Assembly: GCF_014844135.1 (NCBI RefSeq)
Contig: NZ_CP041403.1
Span: forward strand, 1,240,001-1,304,000
Length of the DNA: 64,000 nt
Reading direction: 5' to 3'
Origin: Arcobacter sp. FWKO B
GTDB lineage: Bacteria > Campylobacterota > Campylobacteria > Campylobacterales > Arcobacteraceae
The notes under the pieces were generated by a model. It did no database searches. It was not told the origin of the DNA and saw nothing but the letters and a program-made list of their open reading frames with translations. The position numbers and the translations under genes are program-made. Positions 27,176 to 35,921 of this stretch are shown here, in pieces. Numbering within the stretch: position 1 is the first letter of the stretch; every line of letters begins with the position of its first letter.

Positions 27176-27757
27176 TTAGTGTACTTTTTTTATAAGCTTC
27201 CAGAAATACTCCTTATCTTCTCTTGCAAGGACAAAAAACAAATCTCCAGATTTTCTCCAAGCATCAAGTATTATACCTTCATCAAATGGCTTATTTTTGG
27301 GTGTTATACTTAGGGCATGGTGTTCATAAAGATAGCTACCTTGATTGGCAACTACTTTGTATATACTTAAAGTTTGATAATTATCTTTTCGAATATATTC
27401 AAGTATATCACTAGCCCATTGGTGGCATAAGCCTCTATCTCTTAGGTTTTGATTGACAAGGAAGTTTTGAAAGCTAGGTGGTTTTACTAGATTGTAGCTA
27501 TTTGCTAGGTGCATAGAGTAATATACACTGTTTTTCGCTAAGAGATATGCTTCATTTTTATCTATAGTTGGCGATAGGTCTTGTATCATTTGTGTAAGAG
27601 ATTGGATTTTTTGTTTGGTTTTGGTATCTTCTTTGATTATTTCGATTTTGTTTTCATTATCAATGGCTACTTGGTCATATTTGACACTACAACCTGTAAG
27701 TATAAAAAGAGTTATGATTGATAAAAGTAGGGTTTTCACTAGTATAAGCCTTGACAT
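27176..27757 (-). CDS. lipoprotein with transglutaminase/papain-like triad
   Basis: A 193-residue protein with a lipoprotein signal (residues 1-23, lipobox LTGC), so it should be anchored to a membrane facing the periplasm. The later part has Cys in RGLCHQWASDI (about 113), His in YEHHALSI (about 149) and Asp in ILDAWRKSGD (about 165), in the order and spacing of a transglutaminase-like or NlpC/P60 catalytic triad. The likely role would be hydrolysis or cross-linking of peptides or cell wall; this is inference from the triad alone. Confidence 0.65.
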   Translation of the reverse strand: MSRLILVKTLLLSIITLFILTGCSVKYDQVAIDNENKIEIIKEDTKTKQKIQSLTQMIQDLSPTIDKNEAYLLAKNSVYYSMHLANSYNLVKPPSFQNFLVNQNLRDRGLCHQWASDILEYIRKDNYQTLSIYKVVANQGSYLYEHHALSITPKNKPFDEGIILDAWRKSGDLFFVLAREDKEYFWKLIKKVH

Positions 27758-27816
27758 ATTGTGTATGAATGGAATTTTATCTTACTAATGTTTAAAATAA
27801 ATTGTCTTAAAACTTA

Positions 27817-30153
27817 TTATTTCACTACTTTTTTCCAATTATCAAAAATCTCGTCAAATATTTCTTTATAGACAAAGTCTGGTGGTGAAGCGGGAATCAA
27901 TATATCTTTTAATCTATCTCCTTTGGGTTTTCTTCCATAAGAAAATTTAAACCTATTTGCTGTTATGCAAGTTGAATAATATAGTTTTTCTTGTAATGTC
28001 ATATCATTTTTAGGAATTAAAACCGCAACATTGCTATTAGGTACAAATTTAAAAGAAGATACATATGAATAAGAATGACTACCTTGTCCATCTGTTGAAA
28101 CATAAATCGTATTGTCAGGATAAATGTGTTTATCATCTATTTGCATTGTATCTACATAACCTGCAATACTACCTGCGTAACTCTGTGAAGGTCTAATATA
28201 TCTAACATCTGTATCAGTTTCTAGTTCTTCTTTTATTTCAACTTGCGAAGACGCTAAACCATTATAAACATCAAAAATAGTATCCAATTTTACTAATTCA
28301 TTGTTATTATTCATTTTTTGTTTATTTTCAAATTTTATGTCTAATAAATCGTTTAACAAGCGATATGCTAAATATTTTTGAGTATTCTTTTTGAACACCT
28401 CGTAGTCAAGACTTTCATATTGAGCTTTCAGATAGTTTTCTGCACACCATTCATCTTCAGGTTTTAATTCCTTAGTAACACTTAACATTTCAGAATTTTC
28501 TCTGTTTATATATGTATTTAACCATTTTTCTTTAATAGAAGACCAAGTATCGTTGAGATCTATTCGTCCTTTACCTTTTGTCTTTACAAAACCATCTTCT
28601 CGCCAATAACCCAACCAAGTTTTTTTGCCTTTTTGGTGTGGAATATGAGCTGATATAACCATAATACAAGTAGTAACGCTAACTTTGGAATTATGAAAAA
28701 TATCTTCTGGCATAGACATTACTGCTTCCAATGTATGATTATCTAAAATTTGTTTTTTTCTAACTAAGACATCTCCTTTTGTTGCAATAGCACAACTTAA
28801 TGGAATAATTGCAACACATTTACCACCTTTTTCTAATGCATTAAGATTGTTTAAAACAAAATCCAATTCTTCAATATCAGACTTTTTACTTTTGTATGGT
28901 GGGTTTAGAAATCCAACATTAGGTTTAAATGTTCCTCGAACTTTTGAAATTTCTTTAAAACAATCGCCTAAAAACACATTAGTTTTACCATCTCCATGAA
29001 TTATCATATTAGAAATACCTAAAGCATAAATATCATCTTGGTATTCAATGCCTATTAATTGTGTTTTCTTAATATTATCAATTTTTGTTTGGTTTCCTTT
29101 AGCTTGTTTTATCATAGTTTTCATCGCACTAATTAAAAAACCTCCAGTTCCCATACAATTATCAAGAATTATAGAATCTTGGTTTACTCCTGCTAATTCA
29201 GAAAATAGGTCTGTAATATGAGGAGGTGTGAGAACAATACCTAAACCTTTATCACTATTTGCATATCTTAAAAATTCAATATAAAACTGTCCCAGCGTGT
29301 CAAAATATTTATGAGTTTTCATAAAGTTATTTACATTTGTTTCAATACTTTTTATTAATTCTATAAAAAAATCCTTATCTGTTGTTATGGTTGTATTTGT
29401 AAGAATAAAAGAATAGGCTTGTTTTAAATTGTTTACTTTATCAGTCGGTAAGTTTGCATTAGTAAATTCATCTACTATTGTTGTTAGTAGATTGTTTGCT
29501 AATTGTGCTGGTTTTTTATGAGCTGAAAAACTATTTTTAAAAGCTGTGTTTTGAAGTGCTATCAAAATCCCACTAATTAAAAGACTTCTTTGAGCTTCTT
29601 TGATTTTTTTGGCATGTAATAAGTCGTTTAATTCTTTTGTATATTCCAAGAGTTTTAGGTAATCTTGATTAAATTTCATGTCACTTTGTAAGAATGCATC
29701 GTAATAATTGTTTAATGGCAAAATTTCACTACCAAAAAATTTATGAGATTTATGAGTACCCTTTAAGTGTAAATATTGCGAAACTCTTAATTCTCTTTCA
29801 TTTTCTCCACTTACAGCGATAGCTAAAACATCAAACTCTTTTGATAAAAAAGATGCATAAAGTAAAACACCATCGACAGCAAACTCACTATATTTATCAA
29901 GATTTGGACTTTCGTGTTTTTTTGGGTCAGCTTTACATTCAACAATAAGAACAAAGTCCGAATAATCTTTTGACCGTATTATAAATTCAGGATAACCTTT
30001 TCCTGTTCCTTTTTTTGAGGCGTTACTCAATAACTTATCTATCAAGGGAAAGTCACTTTTTTGCTCCTCAACAATTATATTAGTATCTCTAAAATATCCA
30101 CTTTCTGTTAGATATTTTCTTACTATATTTTCAGTTTTTCTCTCATTCGCCAT
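27817..30153 (-). CDS. Type IIG-like restriction-modification enzyme
   Basis: A single 778-residue protein with three parts. The N-terminus carries a PD-(D/E)XK-type nuclease motif (PEFIIRSKDYSDFVLIVECK, about 55-74). The middle is an N6-adenine methyltransferase with SAM motif DNCMGTGGFL (about 330) and catalytic NPPY (about 415). The C-terminal 160 residues resemble one target-recognition half of a Type I HsdS subunit (YNGLAS, FKFSYGRKPKGDRLKDILIP). Cutting, methylation and recognition thus lie in one chain, as in Type IIG/IIB enzymes. The ATG at 30153 has AAGGA eight bases before it and is preferred over 30186. No separate S, R or M gene is adjacent. The recognition site is unknown. Confidence 0.85.
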   Translation of the reverse strand: MANERKTENIVRKYLTESGYFRDTNIIVEEQKSDFPLIDKLLSNASKKGTGKGYPEFIIRSKDYSDFVLIVECKADPKKHESPNLDKYSEFAVDGVLLYASFLSKEFDVLAIAVSGENERELRVSQYLHLKGTHKSHKFFGSEILPLNNYYDAFLQSDMKFNQDYLKLLEYTKELNDLLHAKKIKEAQRSLLISGILIALQNTAFKNSFSAHKKPAQLANNLLTTIVDEFTNANLPTDKVNNLKQAYSFILTNTTITTDKDFFIELIKSIETNVNNFMKTHKYFDTLGQFYIEFLRYANSDKGLGIVLTPPHITDLFSELAGVNQDSIILDNCMGTGGFLISAMKTMIKQAKGNQTKIDNIKKTQLIGIEYQDDIYALGISNMIIHGDGKTNVFLGDCFKEISKVRGTFKPNVGFLNPPYKSKKSDIEELDFVLNNLNALEKGGKCVAIIPLSCAIATKGDVLVRKKQILDNHTLEAVMSMPEDIFHNSKVSVTTCIMVISAHIPHQKGKKTWLGYWREDGFVKTKGKGRIDLNDTWSSIKEKWLNTYINRENSEMLSVTKELKPEDEWCAENYLKAQYESLDYEVFKKNTQKYLAYRLLNDLLDIKFENKQKMNNNNELVKLDTIFDVYNGLASSQVEIKEELETDTDVRYIRPSQSYAGSIAGYVDTMQIDDKHIYPDNTIYVSTDGQGSHSYSYVSSFKFVPNSNVAVLIPKNDMTLQEKLYYSTCITANRFKFSYGRKPKGDRLKDILIPASPPDFVYKEIFDEIFDNWKKVVK

Positions 30154-30774
30154 CCAAATCTTCCTTCTATATGCTTTGTAACTCATTTTCTCAGAGGATA
30201 TACTTCTACTACCACGATATATAAATCTAAATGTAATCGTCCTCTAACATTTAAAATGAACCAGTAAATTACCAACATGAAAATTTATTGATTCACCAAT
30301 TTATCACTCTTTATTTTATTACTTTATGAAATTGCTACCTGTATAAAAAAGTTGATAATCTCAGGCTTATTTTAACTTATCCTTCACATACCCACCACTC
30401 CAAGTATCAGAGATAATGATGAGTTTCATTTTGCTGTATGGACAAAAGTTGGTATATTCAGAAGAGGTTGTTCTACAAATTATTTGAGTATTACACTCAT
30501 ATGTCAAAACCCTTTTGTAATATAACTATTTATTCAACAGCATTATATAAAACATAACCTTAAAATAATTAAAAATAATATACATAAAAAATATCATATA
30601 TCAAAATAATCGTAAATACCATAAATAAAACAAAGTGAGATTATGATGGATATTGATTTGATTTGCTAAACTTGTATTAGAAAGACTAGTCTAGTCCATT
30701 TAAAATTTAGGTTACTTTAGTAATATAGACAACAATATATTGCAAGGATAGTAGTTTATCCATATGGGGAAATG
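30154..30774. other. 620-bp gap between the R-M gene and mnmG
   Basis: This stretch holds no long frame. It contains one possible 46-codon gene on the minus strand (30367-30507), a very AT-rich block with no secondary structure that I can see (about 30541-30640), and a small palindrome, GACTAGTC, at 30684-30691 within AAAGACTAGTCTAGTCC. The promoter of the R-M gene should lie in 30160-30300. No repeats marking an insertion are visible at its ends. Confidence 0.5.
30367..30507 (-). CDS. possible small cysteine-containing protein
   Basis: A 46-codon frame starting with TTG at 30507 and ending with TAA. The translation has cysteines at positions 5, 11 and 22 (LTYECNTQIICR, FCPYSK) and ends KLIIISDTWSGGYVKDKLK, which has the look of a real protein end rather than random AT-rich DNA. 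The frame is open seven codons further up. AAAAGGG stands close (three bases) to the TTG, a poor but possible site. It could instead be the relic of a larger gene. Confidence 0.3.
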   Translation of the reverse strand: MTYECNTQIICRTTSSEYTNFCPYSKMKLIIISDTWSGGYVKDKLK

Positions 30775-32637
30775 TTATTTCCCCCTAGGATTTATATACA
30801 TATGTATAATATCCACAGCACTTGGTGTTATTCCGCTGATTTGACTTGCGTTAAAGAGTGTTTGCGGTTTGTGTTTTTTGAGCTTTTCTATAACCTCTTT
30901 TGAAAGACCTGGTAGGTTGTCGTATATGAAATCTTGTGGGATCTTTAGGTTCATCATTTTTTGCATTTTTTCGATTTGTTTTTGTTGTTTTTGTACATAT
31001 CGGTAATATTTGGCTTCTACTAAAACTTGCTCTTTTGTGTATGGGTCAAGGTGAGCTAGTGTAGGCATAAATCTATCAAATTTCTCAGAATCTATACTAT
31101 TTCTTCCTACCATATCCACTAAAAGTGTCTTATCGCTTATTTTTTCTTCACCTAGTTCCTCTAAAAGGGCTAAGTTTTCTTTATTTGGGGTAAACCAAGT
31201 GTTTATCATCTCTTCCATAGCATTATCAATGATTTCTTTTTTAGTAACCATTTTTTGATAAGTTTGTGCATTTATCAAACCAAGTTTGTAGCCATATTCC
31301 ATAAGTCTAATGTCGGCATTTTCTTCTCTTAAAAGTAGTCTATATTCTGCACGGCTTGTAAACATCCTGTATGGCTCATTTGTCCCTTTTGTCACCAAAT
31401 CATCTATAAGTACACCGATATATGCTTCATCTCGTCTAAGTACAAAAGGCTCTTTATCATCTATTGCTAAAACTGCATTAATCCCTGCCATAAGACCTTG
31501 TGCTGCTGCTTCTTCGTATCCTGTGGTTGCGTTGATTTGACCTGCTAGGTATAGGTTTTTTACTTTTTTTGTCTCTAGGGTATGGTGTAGTTCTGTAGGG
31601 TCTACATAATCATACTCTATAGCGTATGCATATCTTATGATTTTTGCATTTTCTAGCCCTTTTATGGAGTGAATCATTTGAGTTTGAACATCAACTGGTA
31701 GTGATGTACTAAAGCCGTTGATATAATACTCAAGACAAGTAGCTGTTTGCGGTTCTAAAAATAGCTGATGTCTATCTCTATCGCTAAAACGGTTGATTTT
31801 ATCTTCTATACTTGGGCAGTATCTTGGTCCTAAGCCCTCAATTTGTCCTGTAAAAAGTGGGGCACGGTAGAAGTTGTCTGATATTATTTTGTGAGTTGTT
31901 TCGTTTGTATATGTGATATAACAAGGGTATTGTTTTGGGTTGAAGTTTAGTTTATCTGTTTGAAATGAAAATGGTACTGGCTTTTCATCTCCACCGTGGG
32001 CTTCCATTACACTAAAGTCTATACTTTTTGCATCAAGTCTTGCTGGGGTGCCTGTTTTTAGCCTACCTACACTTAATCCTAATTCTTTCAAAGAATCACT
32101 TAGAGTCCTTGCTGGTGCTTCCCATGCACGACCTGATTCTATTTTTTGTTCACCTATATGAACAAGACCTTTTAAAAATGTTCCAGTTGTTATGATTACT
32201 TTTTTTGCCCTAAATTCAAGTCCAAGTTTTGTTTTTATCCCTAAAACTTCTTGATTTTCATATATCAAAGAAGTTGCTTCATCTTGGAATATATCAAGGT
32301 TTGGTGTGTTAAAACAAATATTACGCATATAAAGTCTATATGTATCCATATCTATTTGAGCCCTGCTTCCTTGAACTGCTGCCCCTTTTGAGCTATTTAG
32401 AAGTCGAAACTGCAATCCAGTAGCATCTGTACATTTTGCCATCTCTCCACCAATAGCATCTACTTCTTTTACAAGGTGACCTTTTGCAAGTCCACCAATT
32501 GCTGGGTTACAGCTTGCAGCTCCAAGTTGTTCTACTAGCATAGTAATAAGTAGTGTTTTTTTGCCCATTCTGGCACTTGCCAAAGAGGCTTCTATACCAG
32601 CATGCCCACCACCAACAACTATAATATCATAATTCAC
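30775..32637 (-). CDS. mnmG: tRNA uridine-34 5-carboxymethylaminomethyl modification enzyme
   Basis: With MnmE it installs the (carboxymethyl)aminomethyl group on the wobble uridine of certain tRNAs, using FAD and methylene-tetrahydrofolate. The 620-residue protein has the FAD site [20 protein letters not shown] (about 5-24), [17 protein letters not shown] (about 43-59), GTPARL near 200 and the [13 protein letters not shown] signature near 372. The C-terminal helical domain that binds MnmE is complete. It is divergent from ribE with 63 bases between. Confidence 0.97.
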   Translation of the reverse strand: MNYDIIVVGGGHAGIEASLASARMGKKTLLITMLVEQLGAASCNPAIGGLAKGHLVKEVDAIGGEMAKCTDATGLQFRLLNSSKGAAVQGSRAQIDMDTYRLYMRNICFNTPNLDIFQDEATSLIYENQEVLGIKTKLGLEFRAKKVIITTGTFLKGLVHIGEQKIESGRAWEAPARTLSDSLKELGLSVGRLKTGTPARLDAKSIDFSVMEAHGGDEKPVPFSFQTDKLNFNPKQYPCYITYTNETTHKIISDNFYRAPLFTGQIEGLGPRYCPSIEDKINRFSDRDRHQLFLEPQTATCLEYYINGFSTSLPVDVQTQMIHSIKGLENAKIIRYAYAIEYDYVDPTELHHTLETKKVKNLYLAGQINATTGYEEAAAQGLMAGINAVLAIDDKEPFVLRRDEAYIGVLIDDLVTKGTNEPYRMFTSRAEYRLLLREENADIRLMEYGYKLGLINAQTYQKMVTKKEIIDNAMEEMINTWFTPNKENLALLEELGEEKISDKTLLVDMVGRNSIDSEKFDRFMPTLAHLDPYTKEQVLVEAKYYRYVQKQQKQIEKMQKMMNLKIPQDFIYDNLPGLSKEVIEKLKKHKPQTLFNASQISGITPSAVDIIHMYINPRGK

Positions 32638-32700
32638 TTGACTAACTCCGATTATTAACTTAAATTGTGGTATTATATCTAAAAATGTATTAGGGTAGCT

Positions 32701-33315
32701 ATGTTTACTGGATTAATTAGAGAAATTGCAAAAGTAAAAAGCTTTGAGGGAAGCAAATTAAGTGTTTATTCAAACCATAATGCTAAACTTGGTGATTCTA
32801 TTGCTGTAAATGGAGCTTGTTTGACTGTTGTGGAAGTTGGGAGTGGTTACTTTAGTGTAGAACTCTCTCCAGAATCAAAAAACATTCTTGCTATAGACAA
32901 TTACAAAGGTGAAGTTCATATAGAACCAGCTATGATGATGGGTGATAGGTTTGAAGGGCATATAGTTCAAGGGCATGTGGATTGTATTGGTGAGATAGTA
33001 AATATCCAACAAAATGGAAACAGCACAGATTTTTTTGTAAAGTTGCCACAAAAGTTTATAAAGTTTGTTATTCCAAAGGGTTCAGTTACTATTGATGGTG
33101 TGAGTTTAACGGTGAACGATGTGTTTGAAGATAGTTTTAGACTTACCATTATACCGCATACTATTAAAAATACTATATTCTCAAGGTATAAAAAAGGTAC
33201 TTTTGTCAATGTAGAAACAGATATGTTTGCAAGGTATGTTTATCATATGTTTTCAAAAAAACAAAACAATGATATAACTTGGGATAGTGTTGATAAAATA
33301 CTAGCTAGTTATTAA
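32701..33315 (+). CDS. ribE: riboflavin synthase alpha subunit
   Basis: Converts two 6,7-dimethyl-8-ribityllumazine molecules to riboflavin and its pyrimidine product. The 204-residue protein shows the family's internal duplication: [12 protein letters not shown] with NGACLTV in the first barrel, and [14 protein letters not shown] with [11 protein letters not shown] in the second. Length fits the family. No FMN riboswitch is visible in the 63-base gap before it. It is followed 28 bases later by the RodZ-like gene on the same strand. Confidence 0.95.
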   Translation: MFTGLIREIAKVKSFEGSKLSVYSNHNAKLGDSIAVNGACLTVVEVGSGYFSVELSPESKNILAIDNYKGEVHIEPAMMMGDRFEGHIVQGHVDCIGEIVNIQQNGNSTDFFVKLPQKFIKFVIPKGSVTIDGVSLTVNDVFEDSFRLTIIPHTIKNTIFSRYKKGTFVNVETDMFARYVYHMFSKKQNNDITWDSVDKILASY

Positions 33316-33343
33316 TATTTATTTTAGTGGGGGAGTTAAAATA

Positions 33344-34237
33344 ATGGGTGACTTTGAAAAGTTAAAAGGTATGAGAGTAGATGATATCTACAATAAAACA
33401 TATTTGGCACATAAGAATATAGAAGCTATTTTAAATAAAGAGTTTGATAAATTAAATAAGTTTAAAACAACAGGCTTTATAGGTATTTTGGAAAAAAGTT
33501 ATAACTTAGATTTAAGTGAGTTAAAAAAAGAGGCTGAGGATTATTATAATAAACTTGAAGAAGATGCTAATATAGCTCTTTTAAAAACGCAAGAAGAAGA
33601 ACCAGTAAAAACATATGATAAGAGATTGGTCTGGATATTTGCTGGAGTTGTTTTCGTTTTGATACTTGTTATATTATTATCAAGTGACAATAATGAACAA
33701 AGTTCTACCATAGTGCAAAAAAATGAAGAGACTGCCTCAACTATGCAAATTGATATTATTAAAGATGAATCAGCAGTGGTTGATGAGGTATTGGAAAACT
33801 CAAGTGGTGAAGATGAACTTGAAGAATCAGCCACATCTACAGAAGATGTAAAAGAAGAGAAAGTTGTAGTTGAAATACAAGAGAGTAAAAAGCTTGAAAC
33901 TGAAGTTGTTATTGAGCAAAAAGAAGAACAAAAAGTTAGTGTAGTTGCTCAAAGTATTCAAAAAATTACGATTACTCCAACAAGACAAATTTGGCTAGGG
34001 GTGATTTATTTGGATGATTATTCAAAAAGAGAGTATCTAACTTCTTCTGAAATTGGACTTGATACATCAAGAAATCAGCTTATATTAGCAGGGCATGGAC
34101 ATCTAAAAGTAACAATTGATGGTAATGATACTACTTCATCAGATGATAATAGAATAAGATTTTTACTTCAAGATGGTGAATTAAAAATGATAAAAAGACA
34201 AGATTTTAGGGACTTAAATAAAGGTAAGGATTGGTAA
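33344..34237 (+). CDS. RodZ-like membrane protein
   Basis: A 297-residue protein with one membrane helix at about residues 88-106. The cytoplasmic N-terminus (MRVDDIYNKTYLAHKNIEAI, then FDKLNKFKTTGFI and LEKSYNLDLSEL) follows the spacing of the RodZ helix-turn-helix domain, in which I-x-x-x-T, I-x-x-I-E and GF-x-x-x-Y positions are kept. An acidic, Glu/Val-rich linker (about 110-210) leads to a beta-rich periplasmic domain (about 215-297). RodZ links MreB to the cell-wall machinery and sets cell shape. The assignment is by pattern, not by strong identity. Confidence 0.6.
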   Translation: MGDFEKLKGMRVDDIYNKTYLAHKNIEAILNKEFDKLNKFKTTGFIGILEKSYNLDLSELKKEAEDYYNKLEEDANIALLKTQEEEPVKTYDKRLVWIFAGVVFVLILVILLSSDNNEQSSTIVQKNEETASTMQIDIIKDESAVVDEVLENSSGEDELEESATSTEDVKEEKVVVEIQESKKLETEVVIEQKEEQKVSVVAQSIQKITITPTRQIWLGVIYLDDYSKREYLTSSEIGLDTSRNQLILAGHGHLKVTIDGNDTTSSDDNRIRFLLQDGELKMIKRQDFRDLNKGKDW

Positions 34238-34238
34238 G

Positions 34239-34266
34239 AAGTAAGGATAAATTAATATCCTTACTT
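34239..34266. terminator. hairpin between converging genes
   Basis: AAGTAAGGATA (34239-34249) and TATCCTTACTT (34256-34266) form a perfect 11-bp stem with loop AATTAA directly after the RodZ-like gene and across the end of the NnrS gene. The T-run is short, so it may be a weak bidirectional terminator. Confidence 0.6.
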
Positions 34267-35403
34267 TTCAATTCTTAGCAAAGTTTTTGCGTACCTTATT
34301 CCCCAGATTATAAATAATACAACCCACAATAAAAATGCAAGATGTGAAAAACCAATCCACATCTTGTACTCACCTATAAAAAGTACAGATGATGCAATTC
34401 TAATAAATACTATGACTTGAGTAAATATAAAAAGAAAAACTGTAATTTTATCAGCATATATTTTTTGTCCAGAGTGCCCTAGAATAACCCTTGACCCAAA
34501 CCCAACTAAAAGGGTAAATATAAATCCAACACTTAAAATATGTAAACTAAGTTTAAGTGAGTAGATATCAAAAAAAGTTTCAATAAAAAGGGCAAATACT
34601 CCAATTGGTAGCCATAATAAGCCAATAGCAAGTATCCATAGAATTGGTGATGCAACTTTGTATATATCTAATCTTGCCACAAAATAAAAAAGAAATATTG
34701 CTAGCAATCCACTAAATATTGAAAGCAATAAATGGTTATTTGAAGAGATTCCTACACCATAAAATAAAAAAAGTGCTACTGGCAAAAACCAAACTGGTTG
34801 TGATGGTAGAGGTTTTTGAAAGTGAACGCTATAAAATGCTGGTATCATTCTTTGAGCAACAACAAATACTAATGGAAAAACGAATAGCCATAGACTATAC
34901 CATAATAAGTCTATATGGAAAAATATATCAACAATTAAAACTAAAGATGCTATAAATATCAAGAATGTTAGCCAAATACTCTCTTTTTGGGTTTTGTTTA
35001 GTGCAAAGTAGATAGTATTAGTAAAAACTACAGCACTATATAAAAGCATTGATGCTATAAATGCTTTTCCAATTTCTTCATTGATAAAAATAGTAAAGAC
35101 TAAGCCAATCTGGAATATCACCCATATTGGGATATATTCACTTTCTTTGATGAGTGAACCGTTGGTGTATTTTGGTATAACAGTAAGTAAAAAGCCTAAA
35201 AAGGCATTTACAAATACGCCATAAATTGTTCCAAATCCGTGGATTATAGAAAAATCTTTATCTAGCTGTAGCGCCATTATAAATAAAGAGTATGAAATGA
35301 TAACTACTGCCCATAATATTGTAGCTATAAAAAACAATTGATGAGGTTGATCTTTAAATCTTTCCCACCAAGTTTTCTTTTTGGGTGTTGTCCATTCAAA
35401 CAT
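34261..35403 (-). CDS. NnrS-family membrane protein
   Basis: A 380-residue protein with about twelve membrane helices. HGFGTIYGVFVNAFLGFLLTVIP near the start, RMIPAFYS in the middle and LHILSVGFIFTLLVGFGSRVILGHSGQ near the end are the NnrS pattern with conserved histidines and arginines. NnrS proteins bind haem and copper and are linked to nitric oxide metabolism and resistance to nitrosative stress. The start at 35403 has AGGA six bases before it; a frame open to 35424 is less likely. No nitrite or nitric oxide reductase genes lie nearby. Confidence 0.85.
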   Translation of the reverse strand: MFEWTTPKKKTWWERFKDQPHQLFFIATILWAVVIISYSLFIMALQLDKDFSIIHGFGTIYGVFVNAFLGFLLTVIPKYTNGSLIKESEYIPIWVIFQIGLVFTIFINEEIGKAFIASMLLYSAVVFTNTIYFALNKTQKESIWLTFLIFIASLVLIVDIFFHIDLLWYSLWLFVFPLVFVVAQRMIPAFYSVHFQKPLPSQPVWFLPVALFLFYGVGISSNNHLLLSIFSGLLAIFLFYFVARLDIYKVASPILWILAIGLLWLPIGVFALFIETFFDIYSLKLSLHILSVGFIFTLLVGFGSRVILGHSGQKIYADKITVFLFIFTQVIVFIRIASSVLFIGEYKMWIGFSHLAFLLWVVLFIIWGIRYAKTLLRIEK

Positions 35404-35483
35404 TTTATATCCTATTTTTTCCAAATATTACCAAAAACAAAAAAGTTTGTAATTGATTTATATCAACACTTTTTCAAAATAGT

Positions 35484-35909
35484 TTATTGAGTCCTTACGC
35501 AACGAACATAATTTTTACTTGTCATATTAATTGAACCATCTCTGCCAAAATCAAATCTAATATACCAAGCAGCTGAACGCCCTTTTACTTCTGTAGAAGT
35601 CCAGTAAAATCCATTTATAGTATTTGTAAAAACATTACTTATTGAGGGGTTATATTTATTTTTCTCAACTATTGTTAGTAGTTCTGTGTGGGTTGGAACT
35701 CTCCAATCATCAAAGCCTCCGAAACTGAGCTTCTCACAGTACTCTAGTGATTCTTGCCATGATAGTCTTAGCATTTTGTTATCTATACTATCTTGCCACA
35801 TAAGGTTTGTGCTTGTATCTATTACGATTTCTTCATTATCATGTTTGATAAGAGTCGATGATAATAAAAAATTTAGGGAAACTAGGAAAATAGTAATAAT
35901 TCTTAGCAA
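35484..35909 (-). CDS. secreted DUF1566 (Lcl-type) domain protein
   Basis: A 141-residue protein with a signal peptide (about 1-17) and one DUF1566 domain: VIDTSTNLMWQDS, WQESLEYCEKLSFGGFDDWRVPTHTELLTIVE, FYWTSTE and a C-terminal NYVRCVRTQ. The domain has a C-type-lectin-like fold and occurs in surface or periplasmic proteins; its ligand is unknown. It starts 12 bases after the HD-GYP sensor gene and is probably made from the same mRNA. Confidence 0.85.
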   Translation of the reverse strand: MLRIITIFLVSLNFLLSSTLIKHDNEEIVIDTSTNLMWQDSIDNKMLRLSWQESLEYCEKLSFGGFDDWRVPTHTELLTIVEKNKYNPSISNVFTNTINGFYWTSTEVKGRSAAWYIRFDFGRDGSINMTSKNYVRCVRTQ

Positions 35910-35921
35910 ATTTATATCCTT

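Noticed and set aside
29990-30030. Phase-variable homopolymer in the R-M gene
   Set aside because: The longest run near the start is seven A in the coding strand, ordinary for such an AT-rich genome.
27817-30153. Type I restriction system (HsdM alone)
   Set aside because: The nuclease and specificity parts are fused to the methyltransferase in one chain, which fits Type IIG better; no hsdR or hsdS gene is near.
30684-30691. GACTAGTC palindrome as a further PhnF-type operator
   Set aside because: It does not fit GTnTAnAC and no regulated gene starts close by.
32638-32700. FMN riboswitch before ribE
   Set aside because: The gap of 63 bases is too short and lacks the conserved RFN motifs.
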